Of a stretch of DNA of 64,000 nt, positions 42,701-50,396 are shown piece by piece. A program made the translations under genes and the position numbers. Under the pieces are notes generated by a model. The model did no database searches. It was not told the DNA's origin and saw only the letters and a program-made list of their open reading frames with translations. Source of the DNA: an uncultured Pseudoxanthomonas sp. (GTDB lineage: Bacteria; Pseudomonadota; Gammaproteobacteria; Xanthomonadales; Xanthomonadaceae). Positions within the stretch are counted from its first letter, which is position 1, and each line of letters opens with the position of its first letter. Location: positions 156,617 through 220,616 of the forward strand of contig CAMLGZ010000006.1 in the NCBI GenBank assembly GCA_946479745.1, in the 5' to 3' direction.

Positions 42701-44820
42701 GCCGATTTGGCCGTGGGTGCTCCATCGGAAACACCACCCGCTTCACCAATAAACACGTTGCGCGCGCCAACAAACTCATGGCTCCAGATGGCCTGGCCCT
42801 GTCCGGAAGCGCTGAAGCCGGCGATATTGGCTGGCGTCGTTCCCGTCGTGCCGGTCGACCCGGTGAAAGCGCTTCCCGGCAGATCGCCGTCGTAGCTTGG
42901 GTTGATGTCGCTGATCACCGTTTGGTAAGGCTTGGCGCAGGTCGGATAACCCAAACCGCCTGCCGCGGCCGTCTTGTAGGGATCCTTCCACGTGTCGGTG
43001 GTCAGGCCCATGTTGGTTTCTTCGGTGACGCCGTTGGTTGACCCGCCGCTGGCGAATTCCGGCGTAGCCGATTCCGCACCGGCGAAGTAGCGCATGGCTT
43101 CATACATCATTTCGGCCACGGGATTGCCCCACATACGGCAATTGCCGTTGGTGATGACATCGCCGGTACCCGCGCAGTTGCCGTTGCCGTTGCCCCAGTT
43201 CCAGTTGCTGTCGGCATTGAGATTGTTGGTGCCGCTGTTGTACGCGCCACCGATCATGCGCAACTTGTCGATGGAGCGCGCGATGCCGTTCACGTCAGTG
43301 CGGAACTGCCCGGTATTGGCCGTGATCTCATTGGAGAAGTTGCCAACGTTGCTCCGGAGCTTTCCGCCCTGCAGGTTGTTCTGCTGCGAGCCGGTAATCA
43401 GGCCGAAGTACATCCGCTCGCTTTCGCCGTAGTCGTGCAGAATCCCGGTTGGCTTGTAATGGCCGTTCGGATAAGCCTTGCAAGTCGTGTCGCGAAGAGC
43501 TTCGGTATCCGGGCACACGGTTACACGGACCGAGTAATCGTCGCGACGATTGGCTCCCGCGGTGCTTTCCCAGAACAAACCCCAATTGTCCCCGCCGCCA
43601 CCTTCCTCATGCCTGAAGACGATGGTGTGCGTTCCGGCCGACAAGGTGACGTTGGCCGAATGCGAACTGAGACCAGCATCGCTGCGATCGTTGCCGTGAC
43701 CACCGTACCAACCTACAACATTGGCACCGTCAATGGTCAGGTCTACCGCATCGTCCCCGTCGACCGCGAAACGGTAGGTCCCCGCAGTGGCAACATTCAG
43801 GGTGCCGCTTATGCGGGTGATGTAATTGTCGCCAGTGCACCCGTTCCCGGAGAAAGGATTTCCGTCGGCAGTCTTGTTGATGTCTGTGACCGTACCTGTG
43901 CCACACCTGTTTCCCGTAACGGCATTGGCGGTAAACAGTGTATTCATGGCGGCAAGCGAAGTAGGATTCGCGGCCCCCGTCGTGCGCTTCCACGTCGTTA
44001 TCGACAGGCCGGTCAAAGTACCGGCGGGCACTAAACCCCAAGTGGCCGACCCGCTAAGGCAGTCCACTCGTGAGTTGCCTGACGTGAAGCACTTATTGCC
44101 GGCTACCGGGCCTTCGATCGAGAGCCAGTTCCAGATACGGTAGGGCGAGTTTTGCATCACGCGGAACAGCGGCGCGGAATTATCGGTCACCGTAGTGACG
44201 GCGAAAAGATGGTAATTGCCCGTGGTTGGCGCCGTGAGGGGCGCATAGTTGCTGATGTTGTAGCCGTCGCGCGCGACGCTCTGGTATTCCTTACCCCAAC
44301 TGTGGGCATCCTGAGGAAAGAACGAACCTTGCAACACCGTTTCGGTGGCGGTGTCCACCTGTCGCCAGCCGCCGTACAGCACGCGCCGCAGCGCGTCCAT
44401 GCGGGAAGTGGTCAGGTAGTTGAGGAAGTCGCCGCTCCACTGTCCGCTACAGGTCTTGTTGGGTGCCGCGGAAGCGGGATTGAACTTGGCCCCATCCCAG
44501 GTATAGCAGGCAAAAGAGTTGAAGTAGCCGAAATAATCGATCTTGAATTTAGTCTGGCCGTTGACGACCTTCGTCTGCCAACCCTGATAGCCGACATCCG
44601 GTACGCCATCGCCATCCAGGTCGGAAGCGTCGTTGTACGCTTCGTAGTAGATCTTGTGATCCTTACCCATCACCAGCATGTTCAGCGGCGGCAACGAGGC
44701 GCGCGCGAACAAAGGCGATTGCGCGATATTCAGCAGCGGCGGAGGCACCACCACCGCCTGCCCGATCGCCAGACTGGAGATGACTACCAGGCCCAGGAGT
44801 GTCCAATGCTTGAGTTTCAT
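39757..44820 (-). CDS. pilY1: type IV pilus tip-associated adhesin PilY1 with PA14-like domain
   Basis: The 1687-residue secreted protein has a signal peptide (MKLKHWTLLGLVVISSLAIG). The large variable N-terminal half includes a PA14-like module (about 300-420; ISGTLNVATAGTYRFAVDGD, DLTIDGANVVGWYGGHG and HTIVFRHEEGGGG). The conserved C-terminal beta-propeller contains REYVYVGANDGMLHAFDD, the PilY1 calcium loop DTTGDGLVD (1392-1400) and YGGDLLGNVWKFDL. PilY1 primes pilus assembly, controls extension and retraction, and binds surfaces or host ligands. It follows pilX by 12 nt and abuts pilE. Confidence 0.95.
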   Translation of the reverse strand: MKLKHWTLLGLVVISSLAIGQAVVVPPPLLNIAQSPLFARASLPPLNMLVMGKDHKIYYEAYNDASDLDGDGVPDVGYQGWQTKVVNGQTKFKIDYFGYFNSFACYTWDGAKFNPASAAPNKTCSGQWSGDFLNYLTTSRMDALRRVLYGGWRQVDTATETVLQGSFFPQDAHSWGKEYQSVARDGYNISNYAPLTAPTTGNYHLFAVTTVTDNSAPLFRVMQNSPYRIWNWLSIEGPVAGNKCFTSGNSRVDCLSGSATWGLVPAGTLTGLSITTWKRTTGAANPTSLAAMNTLFTANAVTGNRCGTGTVTDINKTADGNPFSGNGCTGDNYITRISGTLNVATAGTYRFAVDGDDAVDLTIDGANVVGWYGGHGNDRSDAGLSSHSANVTLSAGTHTIVFRHEEGGGGDNWGLFWESTAGANRRDDYSVRVTVCPDTEALRDTTCKAYPNGHYKPTGILHDYGESERMYFGLITGSQQNNLQGGKLRSNVGNFSNEITANTGQFRTDVNGIARSIDKLRMIGGAYNSGTNNLNADSNWNWGNGNGNCAGTGDVITNGNCRMWGNPVAEMMYEAMRYFAGAESATPEFASGGSTNGVTEETNMGLTTDTWKDPYKTAAAGGLGYPTCAKPYQTVISDINPSYDGDLPGSAFTGSTGTTGTTPANIAGFSASGQGQAIWSHEFVGARNVFIGEAGGVSDGAPTAKSASSFGNIRGLAPEEPTKSGTYYSASVARFGRVTDLNAALNDQKLSTYSIALASPLPRIEVPVGTAGQKVTLVPFAKTVSGTFGTGTRKPTNTIVDFYIQQLTNFPGQVVDSTVNGGRAKAVFRINYEDVEQGNDHDMDTIARYEVSAKADGTVDVQVISEYAAGSANQYMGYVLSGSNHDGIYLEICDLRDGIGNPGNSTDKSLCASTNTVYRFNTPPGRNPGYCDSGAPPADCAGLPPTSNVRNFSAGTSSATQLMDPLWYAAKYGGFTDANNNNLPDGTEWDADSNGVPDNYFLVTNPLNLRSQLTKAFDAIQAQTGTSGTLSVAGARVSSTSFAVLPSYSSLAGGHDWIGDLTAQNIGTNGQLGTVRWTAASHMPTDTAGVGARKIFTALSNVNATNRATAVQPFLAANLGSTNVEIFNRLGSVNPFGDFGSITPNQMVNYLRGERGMEGSIMTTAPFRRRTGILGDIINSTPVIASKRANYGWSSASGLTAAQRTAYSAYVTAKGTQREYVYVGANDGMLHAFDDAGNETFAYVPNGVLSNMAWLANPNYTHRYYVDGGMTLSDVLIDGGWKSVLVGATGAGGRSVFAVNTTNPSAFSASDVLWEVNSQTDADMGYLLGKPLIVPTDNGRWVAIFGNGYNSQNGDPVLFVVDIKTGAVIRKLAPNDLNTVAPNGLGNVSAIDTTGDGLVDTVYGGDLLGNVWKFDLRAASEATWNVALGGQPLFVATDSAGVRQPITGSFEIAVGPGTGYMLYFGTGRYFVSGDNNASLGQQVQSLYGIWDNGTTIATNWRTSGLLVAQQMTTGGTTPETRNISRNPVSYLTKRGFYLDLLVDGSNTGERFIARPRIQSGKVYLPTYQPGFASDCAPGGKNWLYALDPLSGGADFGQITLPPNGVVGGPATGAITTGDGAPSRDVGVTQPLPLIPVYCDPSDTSCVPGDPSNPPSTKCSEVIIDASDPTKSLIVQRACGRQSWRQLL

Positions 44821-44832
44821 GGCGATGCTCGA

Positions 44833-45312
44833 TCAGGGCTTGATGAAGATGGTGTCGATGGCGGCGAGCGATGACGACGCGGCCACCGAATTCTGGTCAC
44901 GGCTGAAACCCGTGGTTCTATACAGATTGCATAAGCTTTCGGAGCTGTCGCCGCCCACCGTGGCGCTGCACTCGCCGGTGCAGATCCCGATATTGCGCGT
45001 CCGCACGTCAGCCGCTGTGGTCACGCCATTGGCCCAGGCCTTCGAATCAAAAGGCGTTGCGCAATCCTCATTCTCGAAAAAAGTACCGTTGGTAATATCG
45101 ACTTCACGAGTGCGCACTTGGCTTTCCGTATTCTGAAACGCCACATTGGCGGCCACATAGTTGGCGGACATGCGTTCTTGCAGGGTCGCCACTTGCATGC
45201 CTACTATGCCGATCAACGCCAGCAGGATCAGCATGATCAATGCGACGTAGAGAACAGCGCCGCGCTGTTTGCGTGCAGAGACGGAAAAGCCTGATCGCTG
45301 GAGTCGGTTCAT
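44833..45312 (-). CDS. pilX: minor pilin PilX
   Basis: The 159-residue product has a short basic leader ending KQRG, followed by the hydrophobic helix AVLYVALIMLILLALIGIVG. The Glu at +5 is missing, as is usual for PilX and GspK. The body (about 50-159) has the conserved pattern QERMSANYVAANVAFQNTES. PilX is part of the priming complex under PilY1. ATG 45312 (MNRLQRSGFS) is used; the longer frame from 45348 would extend into pilW. It starts 4 nt after the pilW stop. Confidence 0.88.
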   Translation of the reverse strand: MNRLQRSGFSVSARKQRGAVLYVALIMLILLALIGIVGMQVATLQERMSANYVAANVAFQNTESQVRTREVDITNGTFFENEDCATPFDSKAWANGVTTAADVRTRNIGICTGECSATVGGDSSESLCNLYRTTGFSRDQNSVAASSSLAAIDTIFIKP

Positions 45313-45316
45313 CGGT

Positions 45317-46564
45317 TCAATTTCCGAACAGTCGGTTGCGCAGCGCAACCGTGGTTTCGTAGACGGACCTGTAGTTTCCGTCCGGCGTTTGCACAGGCAT
45401 CTGCACTTGAAGAACGCTGAGCGGGACCAGCGACTGAGTGGAGGCGGCTCCTTCCCTGTTGCCGGAGTTCCGCACCATCAGCCCCAGCTGCACTGCTCCG
45501 ACGCGCCGCCATGCGGCCGCATTGGTTTCATTGCCGAGCGTGCTGGCCGGCACCATGGACGAGATATACCCCGATGGCGGAGAAGTCAGCGGTGCAGAAT
45601 CCAGACCGAAAAGCAGCTGCATGGATTCAACCCCATCCACCATTTCCTCGGGAACAGCCGTCAAGGCGGCGTTGCCCGGTGTCGATATCCAACGGACACG
45701 ATAGAGCGCGGGAGCCTGAGACTGTGGGCTGAACGCGACGTAATAGGCCATCGACTCGGCACGATAGAGCGATGCGCTGCCGGCTTTGTAGGCAAGCGAG
45801 CTGTCTTGTGTGGAAATGAATGCGAGGTTCGAGGCATTCAATCCAGTCTGGGTCACATTCATGCTGGTAGCAGTGGGCGCGGCGCTGGCCTGGAACACCG
45901 ATGCGCTGCGGCAATCCGCTATCGCGAAAAGACCGCTTCCTCCCGTAGCCAAGGCGCCGCTTGCCGCGGGATACACCACTGCCGGCGTTCCGGCCGCATT
46001 GAACGTAGTGATCGGCGCTTCTTCCGCCGAAAGAAAACGCAGCATTACGATGTCGCTACCGCGTATCGGTGCCGGGTTCAAACCAGTCAGGTTCGCCGGT
46101 AGAGCAGGCGACCAATCGGCAGCGGCGCCGACAGCGAGAGTGGCCGGGATCTGGCGGACGCTACCGGGAGCGGTGCCATTGGCCTCGTATCCCTGGATGG
46201 ATACATCGAACCGCAGCGGGAGCGGCAGCGCAGCGACATTGTTGGCATTGCGATTGACGTCGCTCAAGAACAAGGAGCGGATATTGCCGCCGGTGATGGT
46301 GGTCCCGTCGGTCGAAAGCAACGATTGATCGTTGACGCACCCTGCATGGCCGGCCATACGCAGATCGCGGGTCAGGAAGTCGACGGCAAAGCGTGAACTT
46401 TCCTGGTTCCGGGCTATACCCTGCGACAACTGATATGCAGTGCGTGAGGCCGCAAATACCTGAACAAGCCCCAGCACAAGAATCGTACCGATCAACAAAG
46501 CGATCATCAGCTCTATGAGCGATAGACCTGCGGAGGCGCGCGGCCCTTTATGAGCGATCTTCAC
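45317..46564 (-). CDS. pilW: minor pilin PilW
   Basis: The 415-residue product is the large minor pilin PilW. Its leader is cut at G/L in ASAG/LSLIELMIALLIGTILVLGL with Glu at +5, followed by the family stretch NQESSRFAVDFLTRDLRMAGHAGC. In the tip complex PilW works with PilV, PilX, FimU and PilY1. Its ATG overlaps the pilV stop by 4 nt. Confidence 0.9.
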   Translation of the reverse strand: MKIAHKGPRASAGLSLIELMIALLIGTILVLGLVQVFAASRTAYQLSQGIARNQESSRFAVDFLTRDLRMAGHAGCVNDQSLLSTDGTTITGGNIRSLFLSDVNRNANNVAALPLPLRFDVSIQGYEANGTAPGSVRQIPATLAVGAAADWSPALPANLTGLNPAPIRGSDIVMLRFLSAEEAPITTFNAAGTPAVVYPAASGALATGGSGLFAIADCRSASVFQASAAPTATSMNVTQTGLNASNLAFISTQDSSLAYKAGSASLYRAESMAYYVAFSPQSQAPALYRVRWISTPGNAALTAVPEEMVDGVESMQLLFGLDSAPLTSPPSGYISSMVPASTLGNETNAAAWRRVGAVQLGLMVRNSGNREGAASTQSLVPLSVLQVQMPVQTPDGNYRSVYETTVALRNRLFGN

Positions 46565-47037
46565 AGACGACTCCTTACCGTGACTCTGCTATTGATCGAG
46601 CCCGTATCTCCCCACTGGACATACACCACGACATTGCCATCGGCAGCCAAATCAACATCCGCTTCACCGTCGGGCAGAGCTGCGCGCACTTCACACTTCC
46701 AGCGATCAATATTGGCGGTAGGTGGAGCGGCCACCGCGCGCGCGCATCCTGTTGTTGGAACAGTGACCCCGCCGAAGCTGCCGGGGTTGATGGCGTTGTA
46801 ATAGGAACCCAGAGAACGCTGGACGCGCATCATATCTACTAGTTCATAGGCCAAATTTGTGGCAACAGTACGTTGCTGGGCGCTTTTGGTGAATCGAACG
46901 TTCATCGTCTGCAATAAGGCGAAGCCAAGCAGCCCGAACGCCAAAACCAGGATCGCGATCAGCACCTCGATCATGGTGAAACCCGAATTGCCGCTTCGGG
47001 AGAGGGACAGCAAACGACGCGTCGATTTCGATTTCAT
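46561..47037 (-). CDS. pilV: minor pilin PilV
   Basis: The 158-residue product has a prepilin leader cut at G/F in GNSG/FTMIEVLIAILVLAFGLLG, the PilV/GspI signature with E at +5, followed by SAQQRTVATNLAYELVDMMR. Start ATG 47037 overlaps the fimU stop (47034) by 4 nt, so the start is fixed by coupling rather than by the longer frame to 47091. Confidence 0.9.
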   Translation of the reverse strand: MKSKSTRRLLSLSRSGNSGFTMIEVLIAILVLAFGLLGFALLQTMNVRFTKSAQQRTVATNLAYELVDMMRVQRSLGSYYNAINPGSFGGVTVPTTGCARAVAAPPTANIDRWKCEVRAALPDGEADVDLAADGNVVVYVQWGDTGSINSRVTVRSRL

Positions 47038-47537
47038 GGGCACGCACCTGGATCCACACGGGTCTGACCTGTTACTCCAATCTGCAAACAACGAATCGGC
47101 GTGGTCGCGCCCTCCGGGCTGAGCTGTATGGACTGAGCGCCGCCGATGGCCCGGCCACGGCTGTCGAAAGCGATGGTGTTCGCGCTGCCGGCCAGAGTCA
47201 GCTTGGGCTTGCCTTGGATATAACGCACCACCGTTTCCCCCGCTCCGAGGACACCATTGCCGTCCGTTTCGGTCCAGACCAGCCAGCCGTTATTCCAGTT
47301 TCCGCCACATGCTGTGCCGTTGGCACTCGAGCACACCCCGCCACCGCGGGTACTACGGACCGCTTCGCTGCGCGCCAAAGCCAGCGATGCCAGCAACTCA
47401 TTGCTGCTGGTCGCTACCCGATTGGAGCGCAAAGAGCTCTGGAAGCTGGGCAACCCGAGGGTGAGCAAAACCGCGACGATGGCGATAACCACCATTAGCT
47501 CGATAAGGCTGAACCCGGTATTTTGGCGTCTTGGCAT
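47034..47537 (-). CDS. fimU: minor pilin FimU (GspH/FimT family)
   Basis: The 167-residue product has a leader cut in QNTG/FSLIELMVVIAIVAVLLTL and a GspH/FimT-type head (LARSEAVRST, NWNNGWLVWTE). Its tail reads VTGQTRVDPGACP, so the GRxR DNA-binding motif of the other paralogue (16806) is absent here, which fits a structural FimU role. It is first in the pilus operon. The 226-nt gap upstream to the histidine kinase holds no gene and should contain the operon promoter. Confidence 0.88.
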   Translation of the reverse strand: MPRRQNTGFSLIELMVVIAIVAVLLTLGLPSFQSSLRSNRVATSSNELLASLALARSEAVRSTRGGGVCSSANGTACGGNWNNGWLVWTETDGNGVLGAGETVVRYIQGKPKLTLAGSANTIAFDSRGRAIGGAQSIQLSPEGATTPIRCLQIGVTGQTRVDPGACP

Positions 47538-47763
47538 CAGTAGCCGCTCCCCAGCGTTGGCCTTACAAGTTATAGAAGACAACCGGAGTGGCAAGCCCGT
47601 TCAGGATGGACGGTGCCGATGGGCGGATGGGCGTCCCGGGAGCAGCCCCGCGCGCCAAGGGTGCTGCGAGCCGAGTGTGAACGGCGTTCGGTTTCAAGCC
47701 AGCGTCCCAACCAGCGCGCCGATTCCAGCGCCCGCCATTAAGGCTGCGGTTCTTATCCGAATG

Positions 47764-48831
47764 TCATTGAATGGGCACGGCCATTACACAGGTGTAAACC
47801 CCTTCCTTCCATTCGCTCGTAAGCCTGGCCCGTGAATTGAAGGCGTACTGGAGGCGATAGGCGATATTTCGCTGGGCATGACCGGACCCTTGCTGCAAAC
47901 GAAGCACTGGGGAATCCGGTGGCAGCGCCGGGTTCGTGACGGTGACCGACAAGGTATCGGCATCCACCGACAAATCGATTTCCAACAGTCCGCCTTCGGG
48001 CAGTCGCGAAATCCCATGCAGAACCGCATTCTCCACCAGCGGCTGCAAGACCAGGTGCGGCAATCTCTGCTCCCAAGGCAGAGGCTCCTTCATTCTCCAC
48101 CGAACCTGCAATCGCTCGCCAAGTCGCAATGACTCGATGGCGAGATAACGCCGGGCCAGTTCCACCTCTTGAGCCAGCGTTGATTCGCCTTCGCTGACGC
48201 CCAAAGCGGCACGGAACAAATCCGACAAGTCCAGAACTGCACGCTCGGCCACGACCGGATCGGTCCTGACCAGACTGGCTATCAGGTTCATGCTGTTGAA
48301 TAAAAAGTGCGGACGGATACGCGCCTGCAGGGCGTCGGCTTCGGCTCTGGCGTTGGCATTGAGTTGCAATGCCCAGCGGTCGCTGACGTAGAAATAACGC
48401 ATGGCAGAGGCAGTGATAAGCACCGCGATCGCTGCGCTGGCCGAAACGAAACGCCAGAAACTCACCTCTACCGGCGGCTTTCCCAGCGCGGTAAACAAGG
48501 CGTATACGATGCCCGCGGCCGCCACCGAAATTGCCGCCGATAGTCCCAGAGATGCGGTTACGCCCAGTACGGGAGTGAGCCGCGAAAGCGCCTGACGCGA
48601 CATGCAAAGCATGACCGATACGGCAATGGCTATCCACAAGGCGAAAGCGCTCGCGGAAAGGAACTGCGCGAAAGGAAGCTTGCTGGCTTCGCCGGGCCAT
48701 AGCGCAACCACTACCACTACCATCTCCGCCATACCCAGCATGGCCATGATGCGGGTGCGCCGACAGAAATCAGGCAACCAGGGAACTACCGCTTCTAACA
48801 CCGCATACCCCTTTTTTGGAGAAGCATTCAT
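47764..48831 (-). CDS. AlgZ/LytS-type sensor histidine kinase
   Basis: The 355-residue product has four predicted membrane helices (about 34-46, 58-76, 88-112 and 127-145) and a HisKA-7TM/LytS-type kinase domain. The phosphoacceptor is H175 in RIRPHFLFNSMN, and the ATP site includes LQPLVENAVLHGI with the N-box asparagine. This class partners LytTR response regulators; in Pseudomonas, FimS/AlgZ and AlgR activate the fimU-pilVWXY1Y2E operon. It lies just upstream of that operon on the same strand, but no response regulator gene is adjacent. ATG 48831 (MNASPKKG) is used; ATG 48912 would add 27 residues. Confidence 0.85.
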   Translation of the reverse strand: MNASPKKGYAVLEAVVPWLPDFCRRTRIMAMLGMAEMVVVVVALWPGEASKLPFAQFLSASAFALWIAIAVSVMLCMSRQALSRLTPVLGVTASLGLSAAISVAAAGIVYALFTALGKPPVEVSFWRFVSASAAIAVLITASAMRYFYVSDRWALQLNANARAEADALQARIRPHFLFNSMNLIASLVRTDPVVAERAVLDLSDLFRAALGVSEGESTLAQEVELARRYLAIESLRLGERLQVRWRMKEPLPWEQRLPHLVLQPLVENAVLHGISRLPEGGLLEIDLSVDADTLSVTVTNPALPPDSPVLRLQQGSGHAQRNIAYRLQYAFNSRARLTSEWKEGVYTCVMAVPIQ

Positions 48832-48904
48832 GTTGGCGGCTGGATCACCCGGACCACCTATCTCATAAGAGCCGACCGTTGGGGGTAACCGGCTGACGCA
48901 AGAA

Positions 48905-50299
48905 TCATGCAAGAACCCGATAACAGGGCCTGTATTCCCCCGCGATCTTCATGCGTCGTTGTTCGACGAAAGCGCGCAGCAGCGAGTCCAATGCCTGCAT
49001 CATGCTTGGATCGCCGTGTATCTCGAAAGGCCCGAACTGCTCGATGCGGCGCATGCCGTCTTCCTTCACGTTGCCGGCGACGATGCCCGAGAAGGCGCGG
49101 CGCAGATCGGCGGCAAGCGCATGCGCGGGGCGGCCGTGGTGCAGGTCCAGCGCGGCCATGGCTTCGTGCGTGGGGTTGAAAGGCCGCTGGTATTCGAGCG
49201 GTACGTCGATGGCCCAGTTGAAGAAGAACGAATCCTTATGGGCGATGCGGTATTCGCGCACGCGCTTGATGCCTGCGGTCATTTTCTTGGCGACGGCGAC
49301 CGGATCGCCGGTGATGATCTCGTAGCGCGCCGCGGCGGCGTCGCCCAGGGTCAGACGGATGAACTTGTCGATCTGCTCGAAATACGGTGCTGCGATAGTG
49401 GGACCGGTGAGAATGAGCGGAAACGGCAGGTCGGCGTTCTCCTCGCGCAGCAGTATGCCGAGCAGGTAGAGGATTTCTTCTGCGGTGCCCACGCCGCCCG
49501 GGAATACCAGGATGCCGTGGCCGACGCGCACGAACGCTTCGAGGCGCTTCTCGATATCCGGCATGATCACCAGGTGATTGACGATGGGATTCGGCGACTC
49601 CGCGGCGATGATGCCGGGCTCGGTGATGCCTATGTACCGGGTGGTGCGGCGGCGCTGTTTGGCATGGGCGATGGTGGCGCCTTTCATCGGGCCCTTCATC
49701 GCACCGGGGCCGCAGCCCGTGCAGATGTCCAAGCCGCGCAGCCCCAGCTCGTAACCCACCTGCTTGGTGTAGATGTATTCGTCGCGCGAGATGGAGTGCC
49801 CGCCCCAGCACACCACCAGGTTGGGATCGGCCGGCTTCAGGATGCGCGCGTTGCGCAGCAGGCCGAACACGGCATTGGTGATGCCGACGGAAGACTCCAA
49901 TTCCCCTTCGTGTTCCGGGCCCAACTCGATGGCGGTATAGGCCAGGTCGCGTACGACCGCGAACAGCAGTTCGGCTACGCCGCGGATGATCTCGCCATCC
50001 ACGAAGGCCATGGCCGGCGCATTGACTAGATCGATGCGCACGCCCCGGTCCTGCTGCAGCACCTGGATGTCGAAATCGGGGTAAAGATCGCGCGCCGCGC
50101 GCGGATCGTCCGAGGCGCTGCCGCTGGTCAGCACCGCCAGCGCGCAACGGCGCAGCAGTTCGTGCATGCCGCCGCTGGAGGCATCGCGCAACCGCGCCAC
50201 TTCCACGCGGGACAGCACATCCAGACCACCGCGCGGGTAGATCCGCGCGTCCTGTACCGGCAACGCCCTCGGTGCCGTTTCGCTCATATTCGTATCCAT
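48905..50299 (-). CDS. ppnN: pyrimidine/purine nucleotide 5'-monophosphate nucleosidase (LOG family)
   Basis: The 464-residue product matches PpnN (YgdH), which hydrolyses nucleoside monophosphates to base and ribose-5-phosphate and is stimulated by (p)ppGpp in E. coli. The order is an N-terminal DUF4478-like domain (about 15-140), the LOG core with CTGCGPGAMKGPMKGA and the PGGVGTAEE motif, and a C-terminal DUF3412-like part. The arginine/glutamate pair of the LOG active site lies in the PGGxGTxxE block. ATG 50299 (MDTNMSET) is used; the next ATG at 50287 is also possible. The frame upstream to 50380 crosses the TonB receptor terminator and is rejected. Confidence 0.9.
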   Translation of the reverse strand: MDTNMSETAPRALPVQDARIYPRGGLDVLSRVEVARLRDASSGGMHELLRRCALAVLTSGSASDDPRAARDLYPDFDIQVLQQDRGVRIDLVNAPAMAFVDGEIIRGVAELLFAVVRDLAYTAIELGPEHEGELESSVGITNAVFGLLRNARILKPADPNLVVCWGGHSISRDEYIYTKQVGYELGLRGLDICTGCGPGAMKGPMKGATIAHAKQRRRTTRYIGITEPGIIAAESPNPIVNHLVIMPDIEKRLEAFVRVGHGILVFPGGVGTAEEILYLLGILLREENADLPFPLILTGPTIAAPYFEQIDKFIRLTLGDAAAARYEIITGDPVAVAKKMTAGIKRVREYRIAHKDSFFFNWAIDVPLEYQRPFNPTHEAMAALDLHHGRPAHALAADLRRAFSGIVAGNVKEDGMRRIEQFGPFEIHGDPSMMQALDSLLRAFVEQRRMKIAGEYRPCYRVLA

Positions 50300-50348
50300 G
50301 CTTGTCTTTTTATAGGGCCAGAACTGTAGCGCAGTCGGCCCCACAAAA

Positions 50349-50377
50349 GAAAACGGCCGGATAAGCCGGCCGTTTTC
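50349..50377 (-). terminator. terminator of the Oar-like TonB receptor gene
   Basis: A perfect 12-bp stem GAAAACGGCCGG/CCGGCCGTTTTC with a 5-nt loop lies 20 nt after the receptor stop codon. The T-run inside the right arm suits minus-strand termination, and the element also separates the receptor from ppnN. Confidence 0.8.
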
Positions 50378-50396
50378 CACACAATCAAGCTGACAA

